A stretch of DNA of 64,000 nucleotides from Marsupella aquatica (lineage: Eukaryota > Marchantiophyta). The notes under the pieces are model-generated. The model saw only the letters and a program-made list of their open reading frames with translations. It was not told where the DNA came from and did not search any database. Location of the stretch: assembly GCA_973895155.1 (NCBI GenBank), contig OZ316897.1, positions 17,670,001 through 17,734,000 on the forward strand. Reading direction: 5' to 3'. The number at the start of each line of letters is the position of its first letter. Position 1 is the first letter of the stretch. A program made the position numbers and the translations under genes. Positions 12,163-28,700 of this stretch are shown here, piece after piece.

Positions 12163-13686
12163 ATGAAGATTACTTCCACTTACGGCTCTGGTTCCTACGA
12201 TGTCACGAAGGAGTGTTGCGGTCGTGGGAGGACCATTCGGTGCCCAGTCTCTTCCAGGACTCGTGGAAAATGCGGCTCTAAACCTTCGACGGGTTCTTTC
12301 AATGACACTGTTTCTTGCGACTCGGAAAAATACACTACGTCTGAAAGCAGTGACACTTCTTACACCACGTCTGAGAGCAGTGCCACAGATTCTTACGATT
12401 CCGAGAGTTACACCACCTCTGAAAGCAATGACGCAGATTCTTACGATTCAGAGAGTTACCCCACTTCTGAGAGCAATGACACAGATTCTTACGATTCAGA
12501 GAGTTACCCCACTTCTGAGAGCAATGACACAGACTCTTACGATTCGGAGAGTTACACCACGTCTACGAGCAGTGACACAGATTCTTACGATTCCGAGAGT
12601 TACACCACCTCTGAAATCAATGACGCAGATTCTTACGATTCAGAGACTTACCCCACTTCTGAGAGCAATGACACAGACTCTTATGATTCGGAGAGTTACA
12701 GCACGTCTGCGAGCAGTGACACAGATTCTTACGATTCCGAGAGTTACACCACCTCTGAAAGCAATGACGCAGATTCTTACGATTCAGAGAGTTACCCCAC
12801 TTCTGAGAGCAATGACACAGACTCTTACGATTCGGAGAGTTACAGCACGTCTGAGAGCAATGACACAGATTCTTACGATTCGGACAGGTGCACCACGTCT
12901 GAGAGCAGTGACACAGATTCTTACTATGCTTACACTCCTGAGAGCAATGACACAGATTCTTCCGCTTCGGAGGGTTACAACACTGCTAAGAGATATAACA
13001 CAGATTCTTATGGTTCGGAAACTTACACTACCTCTGAAAGCAGTGACACAGATTCTTACGTTCGGGGGAGTTTCACCACCTCTGAAGACAGTACAGGTCA
13101 GTTTTCCGACACGTCCACCGATTCCGATTCCGTCTCAGGTTCGGACAGTTACACCACCACTGAGAGCAGTGCAGATCAGCTTTCAGACGCTTACACCACC
13201 TCGGAGAGCAGTGCAGATCAGCTTCCAGACGCTTCCACCGATTCCATTTTCGGCCCAGAGCTGGACAATTACAGCAGCTCTGATCAATTTTCAGACACCT
13301 CGGCAAATCCCATTTCCAGCTCGGATTACACTTACACACCCAACGACTCAGAATCGTCTCAGTGTAGAGTCCCGGATCGGGCCACAGATAGGAACTACGA
13401 CTCCAAATCTGGCAGAGAGTATTCGCCACATTTGTCAACGGATGAGAGCTCCATCTCCAGCTACAAAGCAGATTATTCTCCTACTTACGTGAGCAGCACC
13501 GACACCACTCAGAATGCTCCTAAGAGGCGGAAAGGGAATCATCTGGTTGAGGATCATAGCAAATCTGAGAGCTTTCGGGAGAGTCGGTCTGGCAGCAGCT
13601 ATTTTACAAGGACTTGCTCTTCCTCAAGGGAGCAGCTCCTATTGCCCAAAAACTGCTTGGTACTATGGCAGCACGACAAGCAATAG
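12163..13686 (+). CDS. Acidic Ser/Asp/Tyr/Thr-rich tandem-repeat protein, unknown family
   Basis: Single open frame of 507 codons from the first ATG (12163); the frame opens slightly upstream without an ATG. Residues 1-50 are basic with several cysteines (ECCGRGRTIRC, GKCGSK). From about residue 55 to 290 there are about 15 units of a 16-residue (48-bp) repeat, consensus DSESYTTSESNDTDSY. A looser region with SSADQL units follows. The tail is less repetitive and holds a basic PKRRKG, which could be a nuclear-localisation signal, and a Ser/Arg-rich end. The repeats are full of acidic-directed casein-kinase-2-type sites and lack hydrophobic residues, so the centre should be disordered. No signal peptide or membrane segment is seen. 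Codon-preserving indels (all multiples of 3) argue for coding. I do not recognise the family; acidic Ser/Asp repeats occur in adhesins, mineral-binding and nuclear scaffold proteins, and none is favoured. Confidence 0.7.
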   Translation: MKITSTYGSGSYDVTKECCGRGRTIRCPVSSRTRGKCGSKPSTGSFNDTVSCDSEKYTTSESSDTSYTTSESSATDSYDSESYTTSESNDADSYDSESYPTSESNDTDSYDSESYPTSESNDTDSYDSESYTTSTSSDTDSYDSESYTTSEINDADSYDSETYPTSESNDTDSYDSESYSTSASSDTDSYDSESYTTSESNDADSYDSESYPTSESNDTDSYDSESYSTSESNDTDSYDSDRCTTSESSDTDSYYAYTPESNDTDSSASEGYNTAKRYNTDSYGSETYTTSESSDTDSYVRGSFTTSEDSTGQFSDTSTDSDSVSGSDSYTTTESSADQLSDAYTTSESSADQLPDASTDSIFGPELDNYSSSDQFSDTSANPISSSDYTYTPNDSESSQCRVPDRATDRNYDSKSGREYSPHLSTDESSISSYKADYSPTYVSSTDTTQNAPKRRKGNHLVEDHSKSESFRESRSGSSYFTRTCSSSREQLLLPKNCLVLWQHDKQ

Positions 13687-13760
13687 GAAGAGACATCGTT
13701 GTTTCTGAGTGAATGATTTAGAAACACTGTGGACATTGAGCTAGCTTGTTTCACCAAGAT

Positions 13761-14510
13761 TTCGATGTGTGGTCCACTGAGCTTTGAAATTGGGGCCGGA
13801 TCATGCATGAAGAGCATCAGCGACGATGATGGATATGAGTCGCGTGCTAGGAGACATTAGCACAGCTTTGGTTCCCCTTTTGTATATAGTTTAGGTGAAA
13901 GCCCAGTGCTTACATTTGGGACTAATTTGCGGCCATTTTGAGGTATTAGTATTTCCTTCAGTTTTCTTCTGTCATTGGCGGCTACCGGAGTCAGCTCTGT
14001 TAATTAGGGATTGTGGTGAGGGAAGTTTCCCCTATTTTACCTGCCTGGGGTAAATTTCTACATGGCTTTATGCTGTACTGTACAGGTCAACTCGGCTTTT
14101 CTTTTAATCTCTAGACGTTCTTGTTTAGGACTTCTCGGAGTGTATATATGTAGGCGCCCTATCCCGGGTGGCCCAAATTTTGTGCCGGTTCTTCTATCTT
14201 GTATAAAGCTATTATTAAAGGAGAAAAAAGTGTACATAGGCTGACTGTTTTTGAGTGGCCATTGAGGGCATTTTAGCAAGTATCCGATTCGTGATCACTC
14301 AGCTTTTGAATTGGGGCAGGATCATGTTGGGCGTGAGTGACGATGATGAATAAGACTTTCGATGTTTACTTTGGGGAATTAGCATAGTTGTGTCTCAAAC
14401 ATATTGTAGATGAAAGCCCTATTGCTTATATCTGACTGGCGCATGTCTAATACATCGCCATACAGACTGTCTAGTTGTGTTACGTCCTTCAGTTTTGTTT
14501 CCGTCCGTCG
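13761..14510. repeat. Duplicated 3' flank of the repeat gene
   Basis: About 215 bp after the stop codon (13761-13975) recur in diverged form at 14283-14510, about 520 bp further on. Shared blocks include 'attggggc.ggatcatg', 'gacgatgatg', 'attagcata/cag', 'tagatgaaagccc' and 'ccttcagttttc'. The block between them shows no similarity to the coding region. Confidence 0.6.
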
Positions 14511-17500
14511 TCCTTCGACCTTAGATTCGACCTTAGATTATAGTTATTGATTTCTTGAGGTTGTAAATAGGCTCACCGGTGGCTTACGTAGTAGCAACTA
14601 CGCCAGTGCTGCAGAATGTTTTCTTGATTGTAAAGGCCTAATGAATCGTTTCATGATCTACTATGAAGTGTATTCTTGGTGGAAGCATATATTGACATAC
14701 TTTCAAGTATTTAGAGCAAACTAAAGATAAGAGCATTGGGTTGTGGATTTCTGAAGAATTGTGCAAAATGGGCTTAGATCACAAGAGTGGATTGCTTCAA
14801 ACCTTAGTCCAGATTCTGAATATTAATTCGTTACTTTACGTGAGGATAGTTTGGAAGCAAGTCCAAACTGGGTCAGAACTACATTTTGGGCAATGTCATA
14901 AGATATGTTAATACAGATGAACAGAAAATTAAGACTGCAAACACTGCTGGGGCATTAGTTTTTACTATTACCTAGCGTAGAAGTATCGCATAAGCATTTG
15001 TCCTGTTTGAGGAGCTATAGTCCGGCTATAGTGCAGGATTTCTGTTTTAATTCATTTTTTAATTGACATGTAACTTTATTTAGTGCTTTTGCAGTTTGTG
15101 TTCTACTGGGCAGACTGTCTGTAACAAACTAAGGATCCGCATTCGAAACAAACATATGTAATTTTGAAGCTAGCTGGTTAGGCTAATCATTATAGGTTTA
15201 TTTTTCTAGCCTAGTGGTTATCATTTTTGCAATAAATAGTTCACCCGTGGTTGGCTTCTACCTCTGCCATTCATTATTGCAAAAATGTACCATTTGATTG
15301 CCAAAATGTACCATTGAGCTAAACGTAATGGTTTGAATTAGTCACTTTTTCCCAAAAAGCAAACACAAAGTACCAAGCGCCTCATCCTTTATTAGTTATG
15401 CTCCAGGCCACCGCAGGCCCGCCGCCCCAGTAGACGCCTTCGTACCCAGCATGCATATGAGCGTTAATGTCTGAGGACTGGCTCATTAAAGTCATTGATG
15501 CTTCAAACAAAATTAAAAAAAGGCAAATACACTATGAGAAACAGTTGCTGGAATGGAAGAGGTGCACCAAGTTAGTAATAATGTGTCTCCGGCGACAATT
15601 GAAGTCGGGATAGCTGTTTGAAACCCGGATGGATTGTAGCAAAACCTTCTTCTTCCCCAAGGTTCTCAATTATTTTCCTCAAACCCATGCACAAAATATT
15701 AAGTATAAGGTATTTTTACTGGGTTTAGTAAAAGACTTGTAAATTTTGCGAAATAATATTAGAGGTGTTTTAATCCAACTTTGAGGATTATAAAAACTCA
15801 TAGGATTTCTTAACCAAATTTGAAAATATTCCTAAAATATTCAATAAAATTATGGATGGAGAAATAATTTTGAAAGGCCTTTTTTCCTTAATTTTTGGGT
15901 GGTAATCTGTTACCTAGAAATGTTACACCTGATATGGACCCTCCTTGGAGTGAGGCGCTTAAGCTTTTTGCTCATATAGTATAGATTACACAGATATTTC
16001 AGGGAATGAGACTGTTATGTCAATGAATGAGACGATTATCTTTGAAATTTTCCATGCCTCTCAGTTCTGAATGAAATTGACAACGTTAGCCAGGTTCATT
16101 GGAATGATCATCCCAGGGCCTGTCTATGAAACCCAAGAAAATAATGTCCCATTGGAGTAGACATTGAGGGAGATAGTGAATGTCAGATTTAACTGCTAAA
16201 TTATTTTTTTGAAATAAATAAATAAATGAAACCCTTTCAGAAGATTGAAGTTTGGCCAGTGAGTGATGGCCGGAGTGATCTTTAGAAATTCTTAGCTCTC
16301 TCAATATTTTATCCAACTCAATATCTCAGACTGGTTGAAAAATTTATTCAAAACCCATGGGTTTGGAAGGATTGGAGCCTCATTCTTCCAAGTGTGCTAA
16401 CTTCCAAGTTGAGCCTTTCTTCATGAATAGAGCTTTGTTTCAGTGTGGGTATGATGTGAGTGAGAAGAGTGATCTTTATAGCATGTACTAGAGCAACATT
16501 AGACAGGATTTTGCTGTGTATAGATCTGGATTCTTACAAGGCTGATAGCATATCCAACAGGGTAGCCTTTCATGAGATTACATGGACAACTCACTATGAA
16601 AGCAATCATTGTCAGTGAAAGCAATCATTGTCACCGGTTGTGCGTTTGGCTACTTTTTCCACATGGTTGTGTAAAAGTTATTCTTAGTTTTTTTCACTCA
16701 CTGGCTTTTACATTAACTTGTATATGGTCATGGCATATGATCAATCTTTTTGGCAAAGGAAAATGCATATTAATTTTTAGTCCATAACTTTAGGTGTGCG
16801 TGCATAACCATTAACCTAATAGTTAAGGTACATTAACTTTTGAGGAAAAGGCCTGTATTGTCATGCTTGCATTGCAGTGGTCATTAAGAACAACAAGGAG
16901 GCGACCACTTTATAACACTTCCTAATAGGATATCTCAATCGTTCTTTAATCTTTCCTCCTTACAAGTGATAGGTTTTGGCTATAAGGTTGTGGCATACTA
17001 TGATTCTTTACAACAAAACATTACAGATGGCAAATTTGGTAGTCCATAAATTTTTCTTGTCCCCAAGCTTAACCTAGTAGTTAAGGTACATGAGGTTTAA
17101 GACCCCATATTGCCAACCTGTTGGTACAAATTGCCACTAATTGGTTCCACGAAGATTGCAATCATGGTCGTTAGGAACAAAAGGGAGACAACTATTTTAT
17201 AAAGTCACTAGTAGCTCTTCCAACACGACTGAATCTTTTGCCCCCTGTTGGACAGCTTTACACAAGAGATGTATACTTGATGGAAACCAAAATGGATAAG
17301 TCCATCCCAGCTATGGAAATCCATGTGGGATTCACAACGAACCCTTCAGTCCATACTACTTGATAGAACCCATGAGTGATCAAAGTACCCAAAAACTCAT
17401 GGTGGTCCATCAAATAACACTGTTCAATTTAGGGATTGGGGGGCCCATCAGGTACCTATCTCTTTGGCCAAGCATTTAGCTCGAGAACCAACCACTGTAC

Positions 17501-17838
17501 TACACTTTTCAAGTTTAGAACAATTGTCAACATTTCATTCTCTCGAGCCCGCAAATGCCTCCAAATATTTTTTCTGGGCATACTATTTTGTGCATACAAT
17601 TCTATGCATACTATTCTACAAAATACACTGTACAATACTAAAGAGAGTGCATTTGCAACACAATTCAGTTTTTGTGACCAAACCTCTTTGGTCACGGGCC
17701 TGGTTTGTTAAGTGTCAATTTGGGGTTGAAGCTGGAGAATTCCCACATGGCAGCTGCTCGTCAGGTTTAGAGCTTTCCGTCTTCCACATGCCACACGCTA
17801 TGGCGAACTGACTGATCATCCAGCTCAACGCACCAGTG
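14511..17838. other. Gene-free interval with dispersed repeats
   Basis: No supported gene. A repeat of about 150-200 bp occurs at about 16775-16940 and 17036-17215, both with 'agtccataa', 'taacct.agtagttaaggtacat', 'ggtc.ttagga.caa' and 'actattttataaa'. A third, partial copy is at about 29086-29150. A segment at about 17279-17422 begins with 'cttgatgg' and ends with 'ccatcaaa', and holds 'acttgatagaaccc', resembling the inverted-repeat element at 30248. A small duplication 'gaaagcaatcattgtca' is at 16599-16632. Confidence 0.45.
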
Positions 17839-19203
17839 ATGCTCTCTCTGCCGTGGTGTGGAAGCATGCACACGAAATTGTCTCTTGGCTGGGCTTCATC
17901 ATCGGTCGTCGTTTTAGGTGGAGATGGAGTTGGGCAGCTGAATTGTTGTGATCGATTGTCTCGCAGAGTAAGGAGCTACTCCCTATCGGCCTTCAAGCCC
18001 TGCTTTCAATTCGCAGCAGCCATGGCCTCTAGTGCTGCTGGTGCTGAGGGCTCAGGCGGATCGGCAAAGGAGCAGAAGCATGTGGTGATCTGCGGAGCTG
18101 GGGTGATTGGGTCGTGCACGGCCTTCTTCCTTGCACAGAAGGGAGCGAAGGTGACAGTGGTGGAGAAGACTGCAGTGGCTTGCGCTTCATCAGGCAAGGC
18201 CGGTGGATTCTTGGCTCTGGATTGGTCTGATGGCAGCCCACTGGGAGCCCTAGCAAGGGCAAGCTTTCAGCTGCACGCGAAACTGGCTGAGGAGCTGGAC
18301 GGTGCCAGGTATGGTTACCGGCGTGTGGACACCCTCAGTGTGGCAATTGAGGAGAATTCCCGACCCAAAGGCAGGGGAGTGAGTGGTCCAGCATGGATTG
18401 ATGGAGCTCCCAAGTCCATCAAGCCCATAGGATCAACCAAGACCACTGCCCAGGTTCACCCGGAGCTCTTCACGAAGAAGATTCTGTCAATTGCAATGGA
18501 GAAACATGGAGCACAGCTGGTCACAGGGGAGGCCCAGGAGGTGAAGGTTGAATCGGAAGGAGGCGCAGCCCGTGTGAAGGGAGTGGTTGTGAGTGGGGAC
18601 TTCATAGCAGCGGACTGTGTTGTGATAGCTATGGGGCCCTGGTCAGCTACCAATTCGTTAATTTCGTCGCTTACCACTATCTCACCTCTAAAAGCTCATA
18701 GTATTGTACTGCGTCCGAAGGATGGGGATGCAATTACACCACATGCGCTCTTCCTTTCTTACACGACGAGGGAGGGCAAAGCAATGGACCCAGAGATCTA
18801 TCCTCGAGCAACAGGAGAAGTGTACATCTGCGGCATGTCGGAGGAAGTGCCACTTCCAGCAGATGCGGCCCTGATTGAGCCAAGAAAGGAAGCGATTGCT
18901 ATGCTGCAAAGAGTGGCCACCACCGTTTCGAGCCAATTTGCGGATGCAGAACTGACACAGGAGCAAGCCTGTTTCTTGCCGTGCTCTGAGGATAGTTTGC
19001 CACTCATAGGGAAGATTCCAGACGTGGAGGGTGCTTATGTAGCTACAGGGCACAGCTGCTGGGGTATCCTCAACGCTCCTGCGACAGGTGCATCGCTTGC
19101 AGAACTCATAGTGGATGGCGTTTCGAAGACGGTGAACCTCAAGCCCTTCGATCCTTCCCGTTTCAGCAAGACATTTGCGAGTGGGATGAAGCTGTTCCGT
19201 TAG
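17839..19203 (+). CDS. FAD-dependent oxidoreductase (DAO/TDA3-like), probably organellar
   Basis: Intronless, 454 codons from the ATG at 17839. After a basic, Ser-rich N-terminal region of about 75 residues comes a Rossmann dinucleotide-binding motif, VVICGAGVIGSCTAFFLA (GAGVIG near residues 86-91), with an acidic residue ending the next strand (VTVVEK). Then follows SSGKAGGFLALDW, typical of the TDA3-like branch of D-amino-acid-oxidase-fold proteins, and the C-terminal FAD-contact segment GHSCWGILNAPATG. Length minus the leader fits the family (about 370-400). The leader lacks acidic residues early on and looks like a plastid or mitochondrial transit peptide. A second in-frame ATG at 18022 has a much better context (gcagccATGG) and would give a 393-residue protein without the leader. 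The substrate cannot be told from sequence. Confidence 0.88.
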   Translation: MLSLPWCGSMHTKLSLGWASSSVVVLGGDGVGQLNCCDRLSRRVRSYSLSAFKPCFQFAAAMASSAAGAEGSGGSAKEQKHVVICGAGVIGSCTAFFLAQKGAKVTVVEKTAVACASSGKAGGFLALDWSDGSPLGALARASFQLHAKLAEELDGARYGYRRVDTLSVAIEENSRPKGRGVSGPAWIDGAPKSIKPIGSTKTTAQVHPELFTKKILSIAMEKHGAQLVTGEAQEVKVESEGGAARVKGVVVSGDFIAADCVVIAMGPWSATNSLISSLTTISPLKAHSIVLRPKDGDAITPHALFLSYTTREGKAMDPEIYPRATGEVYICGMSEEVPLPADAALIEPRKEAIAMLQRVATTVSSQFADAELTQEQACFLPCSEDSLPLIGKIPDVEGAYVATGHSCWGILNAPATGASLAELIVDGVSKTVNLKPFDPSRFSKTFASGMKLFR

Positions 19204-20002
19204 AGTATGGCATTCATTAGGTCTCAGCTTTAGGAATTGGAATGTGTCAGGTTGTAATTAATTTTAATTTCATCAAACTTACAAAAGGAAACTCCGAAGT
19301 TCTTCACGACTGTCGATCATACTAGACGACATTGTTAGGAAACTGATTGTGGAAAAGAAGCATGACCGACCCCATTGTTGAGGGACTTCCATCTGTCTGC
19401 ACACGTTATGATTAGTTTCAAGGAGACAGTCGAACCTTCAAATCAACCCTCTGGGTTATATTTATGACGAGATTAGATCAGATACGACGACGATTCTGTA
19501 GAGCGAACAAGGAAGGTCAACGAGCTTTCATCCCCTCAATCTCAAGAATCATGAATTTTAGGCGGTCAGTGGGAAGGCTAAGATGCAAGCTCTAAACAAT
19601 TGCTCCTTTGCATGTACTCCAGAAAATTTGCGAAATTTGGTGAATAACCTTTTGCCCTTGTTTCCCAAAATATACTCCCCTACAAAAAGATCAATCCGTT
19701 CCGAAAGTCTCATCATAGCCAGAGGATTGGAGTTTCAGTCATGCGAAACTACCGAGGTGTGACCCACCTTGCGCTGTTCCTTGGGTGATTACTCTTTTCA
19801 GTCGTTCTTCAGTCCTTTCATCCACCTCATCGGCTCAGAAGTCATAAGAACTCGAGCCCACAACGCCAACTCAAGGTCTCCATTTCCACGTGGAGGGCGG
19901 CAGTACTTCCCGTGAGCTTCAACCTGATCAAGAAATCTCTATTTCCAGGAGATGCGGACTTTGCAAAAGTTCGACATACAATCTTCGCATACGAAAATCA
20001 CT
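19204..20002. other. Intergenic DNA after the oxidoreductase
   Basis: This presumably contains the oxidoreductase 3' UTR. No gene, RNA or clear repeat was found before the satellite array. Confidence 0.5.
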
Positions 20003-20545
20003 GCAGTGCCTTTTGCGAGTATTCACTGTGGCAACCTGTAAAAATGGGCTGATTGTATGGAGATACCCAACGAGCAAATCACTTTAGTATCTTCTGCTAG
20101 TATTCACGATGGCTACCCGTCAAAGTGGGCTGATTGTATCGAGATTTCCAGCTAGCAAATCACTTTAATGTCTTCTGCAAATATTCACCATTGAAACAAT
20201 CAAGGTGGGGTGATTGCATGAACATGACCAGCAAGCGTATCACTTGACGTCTTCTCCGAATGCTCACGAAGGCTACCCGTTAAAGTCGGTATTTGGTGAT
20301 TGAGAAATACAGCAAGCAAGTCGCCTTAATTTCTTCTGCAAGTACTCACCATGGAAACCTCTCAAAGTAGGCTTAGTGGATGGAGATGACCATCAAGCAA
20401 GTCACTCGAATGCTTTTTGCGAATATTTACTGTTGCCACCCGTCAAATGGGATGATTGTATTGAGATCTACACTTTATTGTCTTCTGCGAGTATTCCGGA
20501 GACCTGTCACCGTGGGCTGATTATATCGTAACTGGCTAACGGGGC
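20003..20545. repeat. Minisatellite, about seven units of ~80 bp
   Basis: Units begin near 20010, 20090, 20170, 20249, 20331, 20411 and 20479. Each runs 'tcttctgcgagtattcacca.gg..acccgtcaaagtgggctgattgtat.gagat..ccagcaagcaaatcacttta', with 10-25% divergence by eye. Unit length is not a multiple of three and stops occur in all frames, so it is non-coding. It sits between the convergent oxidoreductase and RWA genes. Confidence 0.8.
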
Positions 20546-21160
20546 TCGTCGACACCACGAGTCCATGTGTCAACACTCTTCGATTACAACGGCACTCCAA
20601 GGTCAAGTGCTGATTTCATTTTCTCCTTGCAACCATGAAAACGTGATGAATTTTCCTTTCATAGAAGGTCTCAACGAAGCCAAAATACACACAGCGAATC
20701 GTGCTTGCCATGGACAGGTCTCGATGTAGCCATAGTGAACTTGGTTCCTCTGGGAGAGAGCTAAGCGGCATCCAATTCCAACTATTTGAATCGTGCCTTC
20801 CTACACTCTCCATTTCCAAATATTTGAATCGTTGCCTTCCTACTCTCGTGCTATCTAGTCCTTTCCTAACCAAAACTCTCCTTGAAGACAATGTCTAAAG
20901 AATGTATACTGCCTAAAGTCAAATCTCCATGATTGGAACATGGGACAACACTTTCAGAATTGCCACAGTTTAGATCCAACCCATCATGGATGTGAATTGG
21001 CAAAGAACCAATGAGTTCTTCTGAGTTTAATAACATGGGCTCCATTTTGCCGTTTGTGTACCTGTCCTGTTCGTAGCAATGTCGTTTCTTGCCGATTCAA
21101 CACACGCTACTATTGAAAATTCTGCACAAACAGAACCAATAATGAAGGATGCTCCTTCCT
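20546..21160. other. 3' flank of the RWA gene
   Basis: This is non-coding between the satellite and the RWA stop codon and probably includes the RWA 3' UTR. A 37-bp duplication built on 'tccaa.tatttgaatcgt.gccttcctac' lies at about 20778-20852. Confidence 0.45.
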
Positions 21161-27317
<6,157 letters not shown>

Positions 27318-28700
27318 GCTTGCTCGAGCGACTCCCCGCACTTCGAATGGAAATCCAAGGGAAGAGAAGATCAATCTCTCTCAACTCTCGCTATCACACA
27401 GCCCCTGGCCAATGCAGCAGCGCTTATCTAGTTTCCATATCGTCCACGCACCCTGTTCTCCTCGTCCTCGCCCTCGTCCGCAGCCAACGTGGAATGGGAA
27501 CTCGGATCAAAGCCTACCACTACTCCTAATCCGCAATTGCTATCGACGAATGGAACTCGGATCGGAGGTCATCAAAATCTCAAAAGCACTGCAACTAACG
27601 TATCGAAGGAATGGAACGCGGAACAGAATCAAGTACAGTCGCAATCGCTACAGTCCTCGTCGTCCACCAGACTTCAGCAATCATTCAACGACCTCAGAAG
27701 TCAGAGCTCCGCCCTTCAGACGATGGTCAATCAATCTCGACGCAAATGACCGCCGCCGTCCGACTTCCGCTATGCTCCTGAGAGGCTGAGAGGCTGAGAG
27801 GCGCGAGTCTTGACGCTGAGAATGGTCAAGCAGAGTGAGTCGTCGACCGTCCTTCAGCAACACCATGGACGACAATCTTACGCCGGCATGGACCCGAAGT
27901 TCCTCTCTTTCCAGTTTCCACGATCCATTTTCTCTCCGACTCCCTGCGTGGAATGGCGATGGCGCCTTGATTGATTGCATTCATTCAGTCATTCATTTGC
28001 CTTTCTTTCATTCTTTTCCCTCTGCGTCAAAGCCACGAGCAACAACCTCGTGTTCGGGAATCCCATATGGCACACTTTTTCTTTCTCCGGCCCCGCCCTA
28101 CCCCGGAAAGACAGCAAAAGACATCACCACAGTAGAGTACAGTAGTGCAGTAGTACTCTACTGGTACTAGTACTGTACCTAGAAGCGCGCTGGGGATTCG
28201 TTACAAACAGCCGTCGAAACGGGCATGACTGAAAGTGCCATCACCAACTGTGCGTTCTTGCGGGGATCATGTATTTCTCAAATCCGATCGGAATGAAGCG
28301 AAATTCGGCTTGTTGGAAAGCTCGTGAAGTCCTCTTCCCAACGACCTATGGTGTACTGTCTACTGTTGGGTAGATTAAGAGAAATCTGACTCGAGACGGG
28401 AGCAAGCTGGAGGGAACGCTTTTTCTGAGGACTGACGGTCTCTAGCCGTGACAAGCGAGCACGGGCAGCCGGCCCCAGTCCGTCGCTTCGAAGTTTGGCA
28501 CGCCCTACAGTGTAGATGCCACCGCCGGCAGGGGCCCGCCGGGAGGTGCACCGCCTCGGCAATCAGAGAGCGAGCGACCTGCCGGGAACGCACTCACGGG
28601 TCACCAGTAAATGCGGACCGGTGCACCGGCGCCCGACCTCGTCAGCCCGGCGAGCGACCGCGGGAGGCAAAGAGTACTCTTAAATCACCACAGGCTATAT
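27318..28700 (-). promoter_or_regulatory. Upstream and leader region of RWA
   Basis: No independent gene is supported. The first few hundred bases are probably leader, since the only in-frame ATG for RWA is at 27317. Position 28440-28680 is notably GC- and CpG-rich compared with the flanks, ending in a sharp drop to AT-rich DNA at about 28690. Open frames on both strands in the GC-rich part have no recognisable motif. A short GAGGCTGA triplication is at about 27779-27802. Confidence 0.4.

Noticed and set aside
13073-13438. 121-codon antisense frame in the Ser/Asp/Tyr gene
   Set aside because: It is explained by the stop-poor repeat on the opposite strand.
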